NCBI RefSeq assembly: GCF_022605725.1
Contig: NC_065564.1
Location: forward strand, 11,200,698 to 11,264,697
Source: Anthonomus grandis grandis
Lineage: Eukaryota; Arthropoda; Insecta; Coleoptera; Curculionidae
Direction: 5' to 3'
Length of the DNA stretch: 64,000 bases
Notes under the pieces: generated by a model
What the model was told of the DNA's origin: nothing
Seen by the model: the letters and a program-made list of their open reading frames with translations, nothing else
The model's database searches: none
Shown here: positions 11,890 to 24,099 of the stretch, piece after piece
How the letters are laid out: each line of letters starts with the position of its first letter
Position numbering within the stretch: the first letter of the stretch is position 1
Translations under genes and position numbers: made by a program

Positions 11890-13160
11890 CACCCTTAAAC
11901 AAAAGCTATCTATTTTTTCAGGTCGCTTAAGAAGGTATAAGTCCAGTATTAAAAGGAAATAAGATAATTTACTTTTTGAACGCTCAGAGAAGCAATTCTA
12001 TCGAAAGCTTAGTGGGACTTCTCTGATAAACACCGCCATTAGCATTTACCCCACAAAAGAAAACATCGAGGAGTTCTGGCGCACTCAATTAACAATACCT
12101 AGTGAATGCAACCTCGATACTGAATGGCTGACTAAAGAACGAGCAAAGAGCCAAGCATATAATCCAATAACATATTTATCATTTTCAGATGATGAAGTGA
12201 CTAACGTCATAAAAAAAACTAGATAACTGGAAAGCTCCAGGCCCAGATCACGTCCAAAATTACTTGATTAAGAAATTGTGGTCAACACATCAACTGACCG
12301 ACCTTGTAAACGACGTGCTTATTAATCCTCAAAATTTGTCCAATTTTTTAACAGAAGGTACCACTTACGTCTTGTCCAAGGACTGTCAAAATACTCAAGG
12401 TCCGGCTAAATATCGGCCAATACCATGCTTACCACACTCGTCGATGTAATTATAAAATAATTACATCTTGCATTACAGAACGAATTTACAGAAATTGTGA
12501 CCAAAATAGTATCATAGCGACTCAACAGACAGGATGTACCGGAGGTGCCATGGGGTGTAAAGAACAGCTAATTTTCGACTCCGTAGTTTGCAATTAGGCA
12601 TTTAAGAGAGAGAAACCTTTTCATAACATACATTGACTCCCGAAAAGCTTTTGAGCAGTTCCACATAAACGGCTTATTAATGTACTTAAATTATACAAAA
12701 TAGATAACCACATAATTTCCTTTTAAGAATTCGCTATGGCATCTTGGTGAACATCAATAAAACTTCAGGTGCCTAATGGTAACTGCTTTGGATCTAATAT
12801 GATTCCTATTCGTAGGGGTATATTCCAAGGAAATGCCTTAAGTCTACTTTGGTTGGCCAACTCAATTTAACTAGGTACGGATTTGGCCTAAAAAAGCTAT
12901 TATTCTTTGATCTAACAAGAGTAAGCCATCTACTTTATATGGATGACTTAAAAATTATTGCAGCAGCACGAAATGAACTAGATCAAATGCTTAAAATAGT
13001 GGAAAAATTCTCTGATGATATAGGAATTACTTTTGAACTAGATAAGTGCCGAACTGTAAACATTATTAAGGGTAAACTACCAGGTGACTTTCAAACAGAA
13101 AACGGTCAGATAATTAATACTATGGAAGAAGAAGGATCCTACAAATATCTAGTAATAAAG
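11890..13160 (+). pseudogene. R4-like reverse transcriptase (broken)
   Basis: The catalytic YMDD box is at 12936-12947, preceded by TRVSHLLY and followed by LKIIAAARNELDQMLKIVEK and GITFELDKC. Upstream I read EFWRTQLTIPSECNLDTEWL (12072-12132), a frameshifted KAPGPDHVQNYL-like block near 12230, KYRPIPCL near 12408, and QTGCTGGAMGCKEQL-like text near 12525. These are the fingers and palm blocks in order. There are more than five frame changes and stops, so the copy is dead. Family placement (RLE-type LINE) depends on the endonuclease in the related copy 1. Confidence 0.65.
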
Positions 13161-13401
13161 TAGGCGCAAAGAACTATAAAGAATGATAGTAGAACTATCC
13201 GACTAAAGAATGAGCTGACTACTAAGTTCACTACAAGAATGCGACTACTTCTTAAAACAGCAAGTGTTAACAGCAGAAACTTTTTTAAAGCTATTAATAC
13301 ATATGGAGTCAATTTACTTTACCTACTCTTTTGGTATTATAGGACGGAGTAAAACGGAATTTGAAAAGAAATGAAAATGAAAATTTGCAAAAAATGAAAA
13401 T

Positions 13402-14140
13402 TTGCAAAGAAAGGCCAATAAGCATCATCCGCGGAGTGCCGTAGAACGAACTACACTACCTCGATATATGGGAGGAATAGGAATGACCAACATAGAGAAG
13501 CAGCTAACTCAGCAAATTAGTAACTTGCGTTCCTTTTTCTTAAGAAAGGCTAAAACATCACACATTCATCGTGCCGTATGTGAAGCAGACGACTCAACAC
13601 TACTTAAACTATAGGAGCTTGAGCTGCCCATACACCATCGCACCGAGCAAGAAAAAATGCAAGCTTGAATGGGAAAACCACTGCAGTAGTAAGTAATACA
13701 TCATGACATGATCGAGTGGCAAAGATACTGCATCAAGAGCTTGCAGAAAAACTAAACCTCTTATCGGCAGCCAAGGTAACATATTATAACTATAAGCCGG
13801 AATCAGTTCTTGAAAATGACCAACACAAATTGTATTGGGATCGCACTGTACTCACAGACCAACGAGTAAGTAACAATAGGCCTGACCCTAATCCTAATCA
13901 ATAGAATTTCTAGGAAGACAATCCTTATTGATGTAGCTATTCCCAATAATAACAACCTAAAAGCAAAACATAATGAAAAGATTGTTAAGTTTAGAGATCT
14001 AGAGCACCAGATACGAAGACAATGGTAAATGAGAGAAGTGCGGACAGTTCCAATTATTGTGTCAACAAAAGGAATAATACCAAAGAGCCTGATTAAAAAC
14101 ATGAAACTGCTCAACCTTAAGAGTAAGATAGAGTCCGATA
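13402..14140 (+). pseudogene. R4-like C-terminal region (broken, deleted)
   Basis: The first frame (13402-13614) matches the start of copy 1 after its truncation. The frame at 13716-13904 then resumes with AKILHQELAEKLNLLSAAKV and KLYWDRTVLTDQRVSNNRPD, the latter carrying the Arg-Pro-Asp of the endonuclease. The catalytic Asp segment follows at about 13925-13950 in another frame (LIDVAIPNNNNL). Compared with copy 1 the region coding for the CCHC knuckle has been deleted between about 13690 and 13715. Confidence 0.6.
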
Positions 14141-14160
14141 ACAATAATATTTTTTGAAAT

Positions 14161-14924
14161 TAACTGGAGACATAGTAAGTACAATTGCAGGAAACTCATT
14201 TAGACGTTTAGCAATAAGATATGAAAAGGATTGTTCGAACAGGAAGGTAAAATGCACTGGAATTGTTCGCTTATCCTTAAACCTTATGTTTGTATTATTT
14301 ATATCAGTTTGTAAATCAAATTTTATTATATAAGTATGGGGGAATTTAATTATTAAAAGATATTTAAATATCTTCTCTCACTCATAGACAACCACCCTGA
14401 TTGGTTAAAAGCGTGACTTATCATATTTGCAAATACCATATATTAAGCGAATATAGGATTTTTTTTTTAATTTCTGTATTCGATTATTTTTGAGCACTGC
14501 ACATTTTGATAACATCAATTTTTTTGTTTAGAACTATATATTAATATTAACCTCCAGTGCATATGTATCTTATATTTTTACATAATAAGAGTATATTAAT
14601 TAATGTACGAGTATAGGGTTACAGGGTATTATAGAATAAGATATTGATCCTTAAGGGTGTTAATCCTTGGATTAACCGGGATACCCCTGTTTCTGGAAAA
14701 ACCGAGGTGCTGCAAAATGTTGAAGACCGGGATTTCCCACAATGAGCCTAATTTAACTAGGACACAACTTGCCTTGGAAACTTGAATACATGTGACAGAT
14801 TTTTTCTTTATTAAATATATGCATTTTATAATAACTTAATTTGTTTTATTTTGTGAAACTTATCGGTTTACGATACACAATAAAACATTTATTACTTAGG
14901 TATATGGTACTAATACTGATAAAA
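14161..14924. other. Non-coding spacer before the LTR element
   Basis: No gene or recognised repeat. The start may include 3' untranslated sequence of LINE copy 2. The remainder is AT-rich, with no open frame of note. Confidence 0.4.
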
Positions 14925-14928
14925 ATAT

Positions 14929-15425
14929 TATTATGAAAATGTAAATACGTTAAATATTCTGCTAGTTTTTGTACAATTTTATTAGTATTCTGTAGTTAAA
15001 GTTGATTCGTAGGGTTTCTTTAGGGTTCTACTTACGTTTGGTTTATTATTTTCATCTATAGTGTTTAGTTTTTAGGTAGTTCATCTTGTGTGAGAGCCCC
15101 ATTTTGGCCCCAATTTAGGTTATTTAGGTTATATTATTGTAAATCGCTGTAGTTCTAATTTTCTAGAATTTGTATACCTGCTTGCTTTGACTGTCAGTAT
15201 TCTCGTAAACTTATTGGTCTCTTTGGGCAAAAACAATGAAGATAATTCTAAATATTTCGAAACTGTTCCATCTGGTTTTAAAAAGGACGCGCTTCGTGAC
15301 AAATCATTCAGTTTTAATTGTTTAGTCAGTTTTTACCTTGGAAACAATTAAACGACAGTCAAAGCGAGTTAGGTTAGTGTTTTTTTGACGTTGACAATAA
15401 AAGTGTGTTCCCGAATTTCGTTACA
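14929..15425 (+). repeat. 5' LTR (497 bp)
   Basis: Matches 20308-20797 with a 7-base length difference (TTAGTTTTTAGG against TTTAGG near 15068) and a few substitutions. AATAAAAG near the end at 15398 could serve as a poly(A) signal. It is bordered on the left by ATAT. Confidence 0.95.
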
Positions 15426-15427
15426 AT

Positions 15428-15445
15428 TGGTGTCAGAAGTAAAGG
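15428..15445 (+). other. Primer-binding site
   Basis: TGGTGTCAGAAGT begins two bases after the 5' LTR, the usual place for priming of minus-strand synthesis by the 3' end of a tRNA. Which tRNA cannot be told from here. Confidence 0.7.
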
Positions 15446-15469
15446 ATATTTGGAAGCTCATTTTAGTGG

Positions 15470-18400
15470 ATGCCTTTAACAAGAAGTCAGGCCAAGATGG
15501 AGACCGAGAAATTGATGGAGCTGCTATTAAGAAAGTTTGACGAGCAAAAAGTAGAACAAGAAGAACGAGACCGTAAACAGAAGGTAGAACAAGAAGAACG
15601 AGACCGTAAACAGAAGGAAGAACAAGAAGAACGAGACCGCAAACAAGAAGAGCGAGACAAGAAACAGGAAGATTTACTAAAGACAATTAAATCTGACCTG
15701 AAGAAGGAAAATGAAGACCTGATAAGGACCATGAAAGATGACCTAAAGAAAGAAAATGAAGACCTGATTCGAACCATGAAAGATGACTTACTTAATTTAA
15801 AAAATAATCTTAAAAAAGAGCAGGAGGAACGAGACACAAAACAAGAGGAACGAGTTTTACAACTTAAAGAAGATCTGGAGAAGAATCAGAAACAATTAAT
15901 GACTAACTTTGAAGCAACAGTAGAAGAAGAATTGGGACAAGTACAAAAAAAGATCCAAGAACTAGAGATGAAAGTAAAACGGACTGCTCTTCATCCCGAT
16001 CCTGGAATGCAAACAATGATGAAAGTAAAGCCACCAAAATTCGACGGCAAAGAAGCTTGGAGTACCTATTTGAATCAATTTGAGGCCGCTGCTAGGGGAA
16101 ATCGCTGGGATAACGAAGAAAAGGCAATCAATCTTAAACTAAGCCTTAGAGGAGAAGCTACAGAAATATTAAGAATGGTGCCATCTGAGGATCAGCTCAA
16201 TTTCGACGTACTGGTGCGTACCTTAGAGAGGAGATACGGTGAAGCCCATCTACAACAAGTGTACCAGGCTCAATTGAAATCTAGAAGACAACAACCCGAG
16301 GAAGGACTCCAACAGTTTGAGGCCGATGTTGCTCGATTAGTAAATCTGGCTTACCCTTCAGCCCCAACAGAGTTCCGAGAACAAATTTCTATAAATTGTT
16401 TTATTGACGGAGTTCGAGATCCAGATACTAACCACGCTCTAAGGATGGCTCATCATAAAAGTATATCAGAAGCTTTGGCCCATGGACTAGAGTATGAGGC
16501 AGCTTTTCAAGCAACTAGAAGGCAGACACGAATAAGACAAATCAGAACTTCGGAAAGTGATCTCGAAGACCGCCTAAAGAAGATTGAATCATTATTAGTG
16601 AGGAAACCTAAAAGACCATTGCAATGCTGGAATTGCAATGAGGAGGGGCACCTTAAACGTCAATGCCCCAAGCCTTTAAGAGATCCAAGGAACCAGGAAA
16701 ACTTCAACTTCAAGCTGGCTGGGTGCTACCAAGCCCCACGTATAAGACTAAACCGGCTGCCACATCCTGGAGAGAGCTTGGTAGTACCGGGAAAAATATG
16801 CGGCCGTGAATGTGAGATGGTAGTGGATACAGGATCAAGTCATACTATCGTGAAGCCGAACATCGTAGCACACTGTAAGCTCTCAGCACCACCCAATTTA
16901 ATTCTGGAGTCTGCAAATGGAAAAAGGATCCCGATTCTTGGATTGCATGAAGCTACAGTTACAATTGGCTTAACAACATTCCAACAGTCAGTACTAGTGG
17001 CAGAAATCATGGATGATGTCATATTAGGATTAGATGTTATGAATGCTCAGCAGTTTAAAATGGATGTATATAACCGGATATTGACGACGAGAAATGAAGA
17101 GATTTTTATGCACCACCTATATGAAGATAAAGTAAATACCAGAGTCGTTAAGGTATTCAAGGATGTTACTATACCAGGTAATTCAGAGGTGGTGGTTTAT
17201 GCTACAACTGGAGGAAAAGAGGGAGAAACTGTTTTGATTGAGCCCATGGAAAACTGCAAACTATATGGTCAAGGAATTTTTCCAGCCAAGACATTAACTA
17301 CGCAGAAGAAATCTACTATTTTGGTTCGAATGGTAAATTTAAAAGGATATGATCAACACCTGAAACAAGAAGAGAACATTGGCGTATGCTCTGAAGTAGT
17401 GGCAGTCATGAAAAATGCTGATAGAAGTCGTTATTCAAACAGACCTTTTCCTGTATGTTTACAAAACCTATTTGAAGAATCTTCTGCCAATTTAACCATG
17501 GACCAGTGTAGTAAATTGCGACGTCTTCTTGAAGAAAATCAAGATGTGTTTTCCTTGCACGATAATGACCTGGGAAGAACTGATTTGGTGCAGCATCGAA
17601 TTAACACTGGAGACAATGCTCCGATTAAACAAGCACCTCGAAGAATTCCGATAGCTAAACAAGGAGAAGTTTCCTCAATGCTTCAAGAAATGAGGACACA
17701 AGGAGTGATAGAGCCTTCTCAGAGTCCTTGGACATCTCCAGTTGTGCTAGTGAAGAAAAAGGATGGATCCACTAGATTTTGTGTAGACTATCGGCGACTG
17801 AATGATATTACCAAGAAAGACAGTTATCCCCTACCAAGAATTGACGACACCCTGGACACGCTATCAGGTTCACAATGGTTCTCAACACTCGATCTAAAGA
17901 GTGGATACTGGCAGGTAAAGATGCACCCAGAAGATAAGGAAAAGACCGCATTCTCGACTGGAACAGGACTTTGGCAGTTTACAGTAATGCCCTTTGGACT
18001 CTGCAATGCTCCAGCTACCTTTGAGAGACTTATGGACACAGTTTTACGTGGAATGACTTGGGAATCATGTTTAGTTTATCTGGATGACGTTATCATACTG
18101 GGGAAAACATTTGAAGATCATTTGAAGAATATTCAAAAGGTATTTGTTAAACTGCGAGAGGCCAACCTGAAGCTAAGTCCTAAAAAATGTTGCTTATTTC
18201 AAAAAGAAGTTCGATACCTTGGCCATGTAATATCAAAAAAAGGTGTCAAGACTGATCCAGCTAAAGTAGAGGCGATCGAAAAATGGCCACGACCCACTGA
18301 CAAACACCAGTTAAGAAGCTTTCTGGGCCTTTGTACCTATTACAGAAGATTTGTAAGAAATTTCGCTAATCTTGCAAAGCCTCTACATAAGCTCACGGAG

Positions 18401-20296
18401 GACAAAGTGGTATTTAGTTGGTCAACAGACTGTGAAGAAGCATTTCAACAGTTAAAGAGAGCACTATGCACATCTCCAATTTTAGCATATCCGATTCCTG
18501 GACAAACTTTTATTTTGGATACCGATGCGAGTAATGTTGGAATTGGGGCCGTTCTATCACAAAAATATGAAGATGGCGAGCAAGTGATAGCTTATTTCAG
18601 TAAAACGTTATCAAAACCAGAAAGAAACTATTGTGTCACTAGACGAGAGCTATTGTCAGCAGTAAAAGCTATTGAACATTTCCATAAATATTTGTATGGT
18701 CAACGATTTATCCTTAGAACCGACCATGCTTCGTTGAAATGGCTGTTTCAGTTTAAAAACCCCGAAGGACAAATAGCAAGGTGGCTTCAACGATTACAAG
18801 AGTATGACTTTACAACAGAACATAGGAAAGGCGCATATCACCAAAATGCCGATGCTTTATCGAGAAGACCCTGTATTGAAACATGTCAACATTGTTTTAA
18901 AAAGGAATCAAAACAGCATCCAGAGATATTTACTTGTAGTCGTATTGGCCTTCACAGTTCTAAAGAGTGAGATGTAGCTAGTTTAATCCAAGATCAGTGT
19001 GATGACCCAGTATTTGGTCTTATTTACGAACTGAAATCTCGAGAAATTTCAAAACCAGAATGGAAAGACATTTCTGACAAATCTCCAGAACTTAAAGCTT
19101 ATTGGTCTCAATGGAATTCATTGGTTATAAAAGATGGATTATTAAAAAGAGTCTGGGAGAGCGTAGATGGAAAAGAAAAGACATATCTGACAGTCCTTCC
19201 TCGAAAACGTATTCCGGAAGTCCTTAAAGCTGTTCATGGCGGTGTCGGCGGAGGACATTTTGGAGTTAGTAAGACCTTGGCAAAAGTGAGAGAACGGTTT
19301 TACTGGCTGAACAGTCATCAAGATGTTGAACGCTGGTGCCGACAGTGTGAGCAGTGTTCGTCAAGCAAGGGCCCAAAAACCCGGACAAGAGGAAAGATGA
19401 TGCAGTATCTTGTTGGTGCACCTTTTGAACGAATTGCCATAGACGTAGCAGGACCCTTTCCTACTAGTAGCTCCGGAAACCGATATGCTCTTGTTGCTAT
19501 GGATTACTTTAGTAAGTGGCCCGAGGTTTATCCGATTCCAAACCAAGAAGCAACGACAGTAGCTGAAGTGCTGTTCCAGAACTGGATTTGTCGATTTGGT
19601 GTACCCAGAGAGATACATTCAGACCAATGAAGGAACTTTGAGTCACAAATATTCCAACAAGTATGCCAGTTGCTGGGAATCAATAAGACCCGTACAACCC
19701 CACTACACCCTCAGTCTGATGGAATGGTTGAAAGATTTAACCGCACATTTGAAACCTATTTAAGGATGGTAGTAAACTCTAAGCAAACCGACTGGGATAC
19801 CTGTATACAACCATTCCTATTGGCATATCGTTCTTCTATCCACAAGTCAACTGGAAAAAGCCCGGCAAAAGTTGTCTACGGTGATGAACTTCGTCTACCT
19901 TTGGACATTATTACTGGAAGACCCCATAAGTCTGAAACCCTGGAGGAGTACGTCGACCATTTACAAGAGCGTTTACAAATTGTTCACGAACAAGCACGGG
20001 ATAAACTTCATCTAGAAAGTAACAGAATGAAATCACGTTATGACATAAAGGCAAATTCTACCGGTTTTAATCCTGGGGATAAAGTCTGGTTATACAATCC
20101 ACGGAGGACGAAGGGCAAGTCACCAAAGCTCCAGAAGGATTGGGAAGGTCCATTCAATGTGGTCACCAGAATCAACGACGTGGTGTACCGTATCCAGCGA
20201 CATCCGACAGCGAAGATGAGAATTGTAAACATCGTCCGGCTAGCGCCCTATCATGACTCAGGTGGTCCCATGTTTGATCGGGACGATCAAACTTAA
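15470..20296 (+). pseudogene. Gag-Pol polyprotein in one frame, two in-frame TGA
   Basis: One reading frame runs from ATG at 15470 to 20296 (about 1,608 codons) and is broken only by TGA at 18968-18970 and 19628-19630. Residues about 15-165 form a long charged coiled coil with EERDRKQ repeats. The Gag core follows (about 185-330), then a CCHC knuckle at C386-C399. The aspartic protease has VVDTGSS with Asp453 and ILGLDVM. The reverse transcriptase has YLDD at 870-873. RNase H has Asp1017/Asp1019 (ILDTDAS). The integrase has a His-His-Cys-Cys zinc region (19229-19357), the IDVAGPF and HSDQ blocks, and the terminal WEGPFNVV (GPY/F). The first TGA falls between RNase H and integrase; the second falls in the integrase core beside the second catalytic Asp. 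Gag and Pol share a frame, so no frameshift signal is needed. The two stops look like recent point changes. Confidence 0.93.
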
Positions 20297-20307
20297 GAGG
20301 GGAGCAG
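20295..20307 (+). other. Polypurine tract
   Basis: AAGAGGGGAGCAG lies directly before the 3' LTR and is the expected primer for plus-strand synthesis. Confidence 0.85.
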
Positions 20308-20797
20308 TATTATGAAAATGTAAATACGTTAATTATTCTGCTAGTTTTTGTACAATTTTATTAGTATTCTGTAGTTAAAGTTGATTCGTAGGGTTTCTTT
20401 AGGGTTCTACTTACGTTTGGTTTATTATTTTCATCTATAGTGTTTAGGTAGTTCATCTTGTGTGAGAGCCCCATTTTGGCCCCAATTTAGGTTATTTAGG
20501 TTATATTATTGTAAATCCCTGTAGTTCTAATTTTTTAGAATTTGTATACTTGCTTGCTTTGACTGTCAGTATTCTCGTAAACTTATTGGTCTCTTTGGGC
20601 AAAAACAATGAAGATAATTCTAAATATTTCGAAACTGTTCCATCGGGTTTTAAAAAGGACGCGCTTCGTGACAAATCATTCAGTTTTAATTGTTTAGTCA
20701 GTTTTTACCTTGGAAACAATTAAACGACAGTCAAAGCGAGTTAGGTTAGTGTTTTTTTGACGTTGACAATAAAAGTGTGTTCCCGAATTTCGTTACA
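20308..20797 (+). repeat. 3' LTR (490 bp)
   Basis: Near-identical to the 5' LTR and followed by ATAT, the right half of the target duplication. Confidence 0.95.
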
Positions 20798-20801
20798 ATA
20801 T

Positions 20802-21140
20802 GTTATTGAATTAAATGTATAAAAATTATTATAATTGGTAGTTATGGCCACAATATTGACCACTCCAATGTATATATATTTTCTTACTATAATATTAACG
20901 TTGCTTTATATCATCTTTCGCTGTATTTGTTAATTTCGTCTATATATTAATATGTAACGGCCTTATGCCTCAATCTTCGTTGTACCATACTTGCTGCTTG
21001 TACTAATTGTCAAATAAAAATTGTTTTTTAAAACGTGCTTCGCACAATAAGAAATATAACTTGTTATATGTATTTTTATTTTTAATGTTTTTTTGGAAAA
21101 TTATTGGTTTTTGTATGTAAATATTTATGCTAAATAAAAA
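20802..21140. other. AT-rich spacer, nothing recognised
   Basis: This is continuous with the sequence left of the LTR element before its insertion. It has no gene and no structured repeat that I can see. Confidence 0.4.
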
Positions 21141-22089
21141 TTATTACTATTATTATTATTTTAAATTTCATGCCAAACGGCAATCGCACTCCTCCCTGGG
21201 GAATTATGGATCATTCACTTATCCCACATATCAGAAGGATAAAGCTCTGATGGGGTCTGATGTCCTTTCGCTGTTATCGGACTTTGTTTTTACCTTCATT
21301 TTCAAGTAATACATTTAAACTAAAATGACATAATATGTTTCTTAAACTAGTTGACGTTATCTGCATTCCCATGAACTTTATTACTATTCGAGATGTGGAT
21401 AATAGTGTATTACTCTTGTGTTGACACAATAATATGGTACCTTGGCTGCTGATAAGAGGTTTAGTTTAACTGCTCTTGATGCAGTATCTTTACAACTAGA
21501 TCATACTGTTCATTATTTTCCGTTGGTGCAAAAGTTTTACATCCTTCCGGTGACATGATGAATAAACTCCGTTGTCTCACATCCATACCTACATTTGTCA
21601 CTTTGTACCGTTGGTCACATACGATCAACTTTAAATAATTTTTTGTTGGTATTACTTGATCTTGGACAGCCACAAGAAACCCTTCAGTTTTGGGGAAAAA
21701 CCGCAAAAAAATTTAACCAGTAATTCGACGCCGCTATGTCGACATACTCTTGTTGAATCTCGTGAACATGGCATCATGTAGTTGTTTTCCCATACAAACT
21801 TCAGCCTCTTCTCTATGTCGGCCATTCCTCTTCCTCTTATATGTCGACGTAGTTCGTTCTACGGCACTGCGCGGATAACGCGTATTGGCTTTCGTTAGGA
21901 GTGATTTAGCCTTTCTTTGTAAATTTTCGATGTCCGTTTTAGTCCATCCTATAATACCAAAAGATTAATGACCGGACTCCATATGTATTAGTAGCGTTAA
22001 ATAAGTTTCTGTTATTAAGACTTGTTTTCGGGATTCGTAGCATTCTTGTAGTGAACTTAGTAATAAGCTTTTTCTTTAAAGATCTTGAA
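21141..22089 (-). mobile_element. R4/Dong-like LINE, copy 3 (minus, deleted)
   Basis: Read on the minus strand. The 3' end is at 21141 with a short TAA tail (21141-21160). The 3' untranslated part (21161-21290) matches that of copy 1, for example GGGATAAGTGAATG and AGTGCGATTGCCG. The C-terminal coding pieces are KTEGFLVAVQDQVIPTKNYL near 21690-21630 and a region up to KILHQEQLN near 21470. Further upstream are WTKTDIENLQRKAKS near 21945-21900 and KLITKFTTRM near 22060. It is a broken, internally deleted copy that abuts another fragment at about 22090. Confidence 0.65.
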
Positions 22090-22547
22090 TTGCTATTATT
22101 AACCCTTCTGTCTCAGGAAAGAGTTCGCCTCGAGAGAGCCACCTGTTGGATGCCTCCTTGTCGATATTAAGTTGGTTGAAGTCGTGATAATGTCGACCAT
22201 GTAACTCTTTTTAAGCCCATTCCTCCATCTTTGTAGTGTCCGATTTTACTTCAGACGTTAGTTCAGGCGAGGCGAGGTGAAGAGGCGAATAGTTCTTGTC
22301 TGCCTTCGCAACGGTATTATGGAGGCTTGAGGTTCGAGCTTTGGTGTAGAAAAACTCTCGTAAATTACTTACTTACTTTACTTATATCGGGAATAGTAGA
22401 TTGCTAACATCGACTTGACCTCGTCCTCCCTCTCTTCTCGCCAACGTCATTCGGAGAACTGATGACTTTGGGTGGTGACAGTTATGTTTGGTCATAAGGG
22501 TACGCGTGAGCCTTTGAATTTCTTTCAAATCCGTTTTAGTCCATTTG

Positions 22548-22549
<2 letters not shown>
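22090..22549 (-). mobile_element. R4/Dong-like LINE fragment, copy 4 (minus)
   Basis: On the minus strand the text starts next to the TTA array with KWTKTDLKEIQRL near 22545-22505. It continues with a region resembling LREFFYTKARTSSLHNTV near 22380-22320 and ends with NIDKEASNRWLSRGELFPET near 22165-22110. This repeats the part of the polyprotein already present in copy 3, so two copies are joined head to tail. It is frameshifted and non-functional. Confidence 0.6.
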
Positions 22550-22631
<82 letters not shown>

Positions 22632-22661
22632 TTTATTAATATTATTATTATTATTACATTT
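22550..22661. repeat. (TTA)n microsatellite
   Basis: About 112 bp of TTA/ATT repeats with interruptions near 22630. It forms the upstream border of LINE copy 4 on the minus strand, mirroring the plus-strand copies. Confidence 0.95.
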
Positions 22662-22799
22662 ACATTTTTATAAAGAAAAAGGTTTTTTGAGCGTCAATAG
22701 ACTCATATCACAAAACAGTTTAAACTTTATTTCATCCTCGACACGTGATTCGTTAACGAAGTATCCAAAATTAGCGACCCTGTTCTTCGCGATCTTAAA

Positions 22800-23480
22800 A
22801 TGCAAAGAATGATAAGAGGTTATTTTGGAGTTGGTAATAAATAGTGAGAGAGAGGTTTTACTGGTTGAACAGTCATGATCATATTGAGGGCTGCCGACAG
22901 TAAAAAAAAAAGTATCTGTCAGGAGCCCAAGAACCCTGACCAGAGAAAAAGTAACAAAAGAGTAATAGACACGTTATGACATAAACGCGAATTCTACCGG
23001 ATTTAATCCTAGGTACACAATCTGATTATAAAATCCATAGGCGGACGAATGGCAAATAACCAAAGCTTTTGAAGGATTGGGAAGCTTAATTTCATGTGAT
23101 CGCTAGTATCAATGACATGTAATACCAAATCCAGCGACGTCTGACAACGAAGATGAGAATGGTAAACATTTTCTGATTAACGCTTTATCATCATGACTCA
23201 GGTGTCTCCCTCTTTCACTATGGATAATTGATAGGGCCGATAAAATTTAGAGAGGAACAGTGTTATGAAAATAAGTTAATTATTCTTACAGTTTTTATAT
23301 TCTTGTGCTCCTATTTTGTAGTTTAGGTTGGTTAGTTCAATTAGAATTCTACTTAAACTCAGTTTAATAGTGTCATCTGTGGGCGCCAATGTAGGTTATT
23401 TTATTATCTAATTTTATTAATAATGATCTTTTTATTTATGTAATTACTTGTTTTGACTGTCAGACTGTTATGTCTTGACT
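22800..23480 (+). mobile_element. Decayed relative of the gypsy element (integrase end and 3' LTR)
   Basis: Positions 22830-22960 match the integrase zinc region at 19249-19395, and 22968-23240 match the integrase end at 20034-20280. About 640 bases between them are deleted. A purine tract (GAGAGGAACAG near 23249) is followed by an LTR-like start TGTTATGAAAAT at 23261 and recognisable LTR segments up to about 23480. Many substitutions and indels show it is much older than the copy at 14929. It provides the evidence that the LTR normally begins with TG. Confidence 0.75.
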
Positions 23481-24099
23481 ACTACACTTAGAAATATTGA
23501 AAATTAAACTGCTTATAATAGATATTTTTACATAAAAGTCAATGGCGTATTTAAAAAAATTTTTTAGAGCACTGTTTTAAAGATTGGACATAAACTAGGT
23601 ATTTTATAATTGGAACACCCTATAAGGCAGAAAAATGACGTATATTTTAACGTCAAATTCTTGAAATTTCTTTTCTGAATATATTGATGTATTGATGATG
23701 AACCTAATATTTAATAAATTTTAGTTTCAAAAATCACAAAAACTATATTTATATTTGTTTTTTTAATAGTAGGTCATGAATTCTCTTAACTACTCAAAAC
23801 TACTTCAGATCTTTGAAGCAGATCTTTCCATACAATTTCTCATATTCTAGTAGATATATGAGCCAACAACTTCAAAAAAGTACCTTATTTGAATACGATA
23901 AAAAATAGAATTCAGAAAGTTATATATAGAATGTAAATATCGAATTTCTGTAGAAGGTGAGAATCCAAGAGTTTTTATATGACTAATTTTCTTTACTATT
24001 ATTACCAACATATAACAATTCTTTTTACGCACTAAACGAATAATCTATTTTGAGGACTACGATACATTCTTAGGCAGGCCATTGGATAGCTTTGTTTAT
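23481..24099. other. Intron spacer, nothing recognised
   Basis: AT-rich, without a convincing gene. An open frame of 61 codons on the minus strand near 23847-24032 has no family features. GAACACCCTATAA near 23610 weakly recalls mariner termini. Confidence 0.35.

Larger units (their letters stand above)
14929..20797 (+). mobile_element. Ty3/gypsy LTR retrotransposon, nearly intact
   Basis: A complete structure: 5' LTR 14929-15425, primer-binding site from 15428, gag-pol 15470-20296, polypurine tract 20295-20307, 3' LTR 20308-20797. The 4-bp direct duplication ATAT lies at 14925-14928 and 20798-20801, so the insertion borders are defined. The LTRs end in CA. Their first bases are TATTATG where a related decayed copy at 23261 has TGTTATG, so the usual TG start has probably mutated. 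The domain order protease, reverse transcriptase, RNase H, integrase with a terminal GPY/F-type block is that of Ty3/gypsy. No envelope gene follows. The two LTRs are almost identical, which indicates a recent insertion. Confidence 0.95.

Noticed and set aside
15487..15837. Minus-strand open frame rich in Arg and Ser, opposite gag
   Set aside because: It is a shadow of the repetitive coiled-coil coding sequence on the plus strand.
20297..20307. Envelope gene after pol
   Set aside because: Only a few bases separate the end of the integrase frame from the polypurine tract and 3' LTR.
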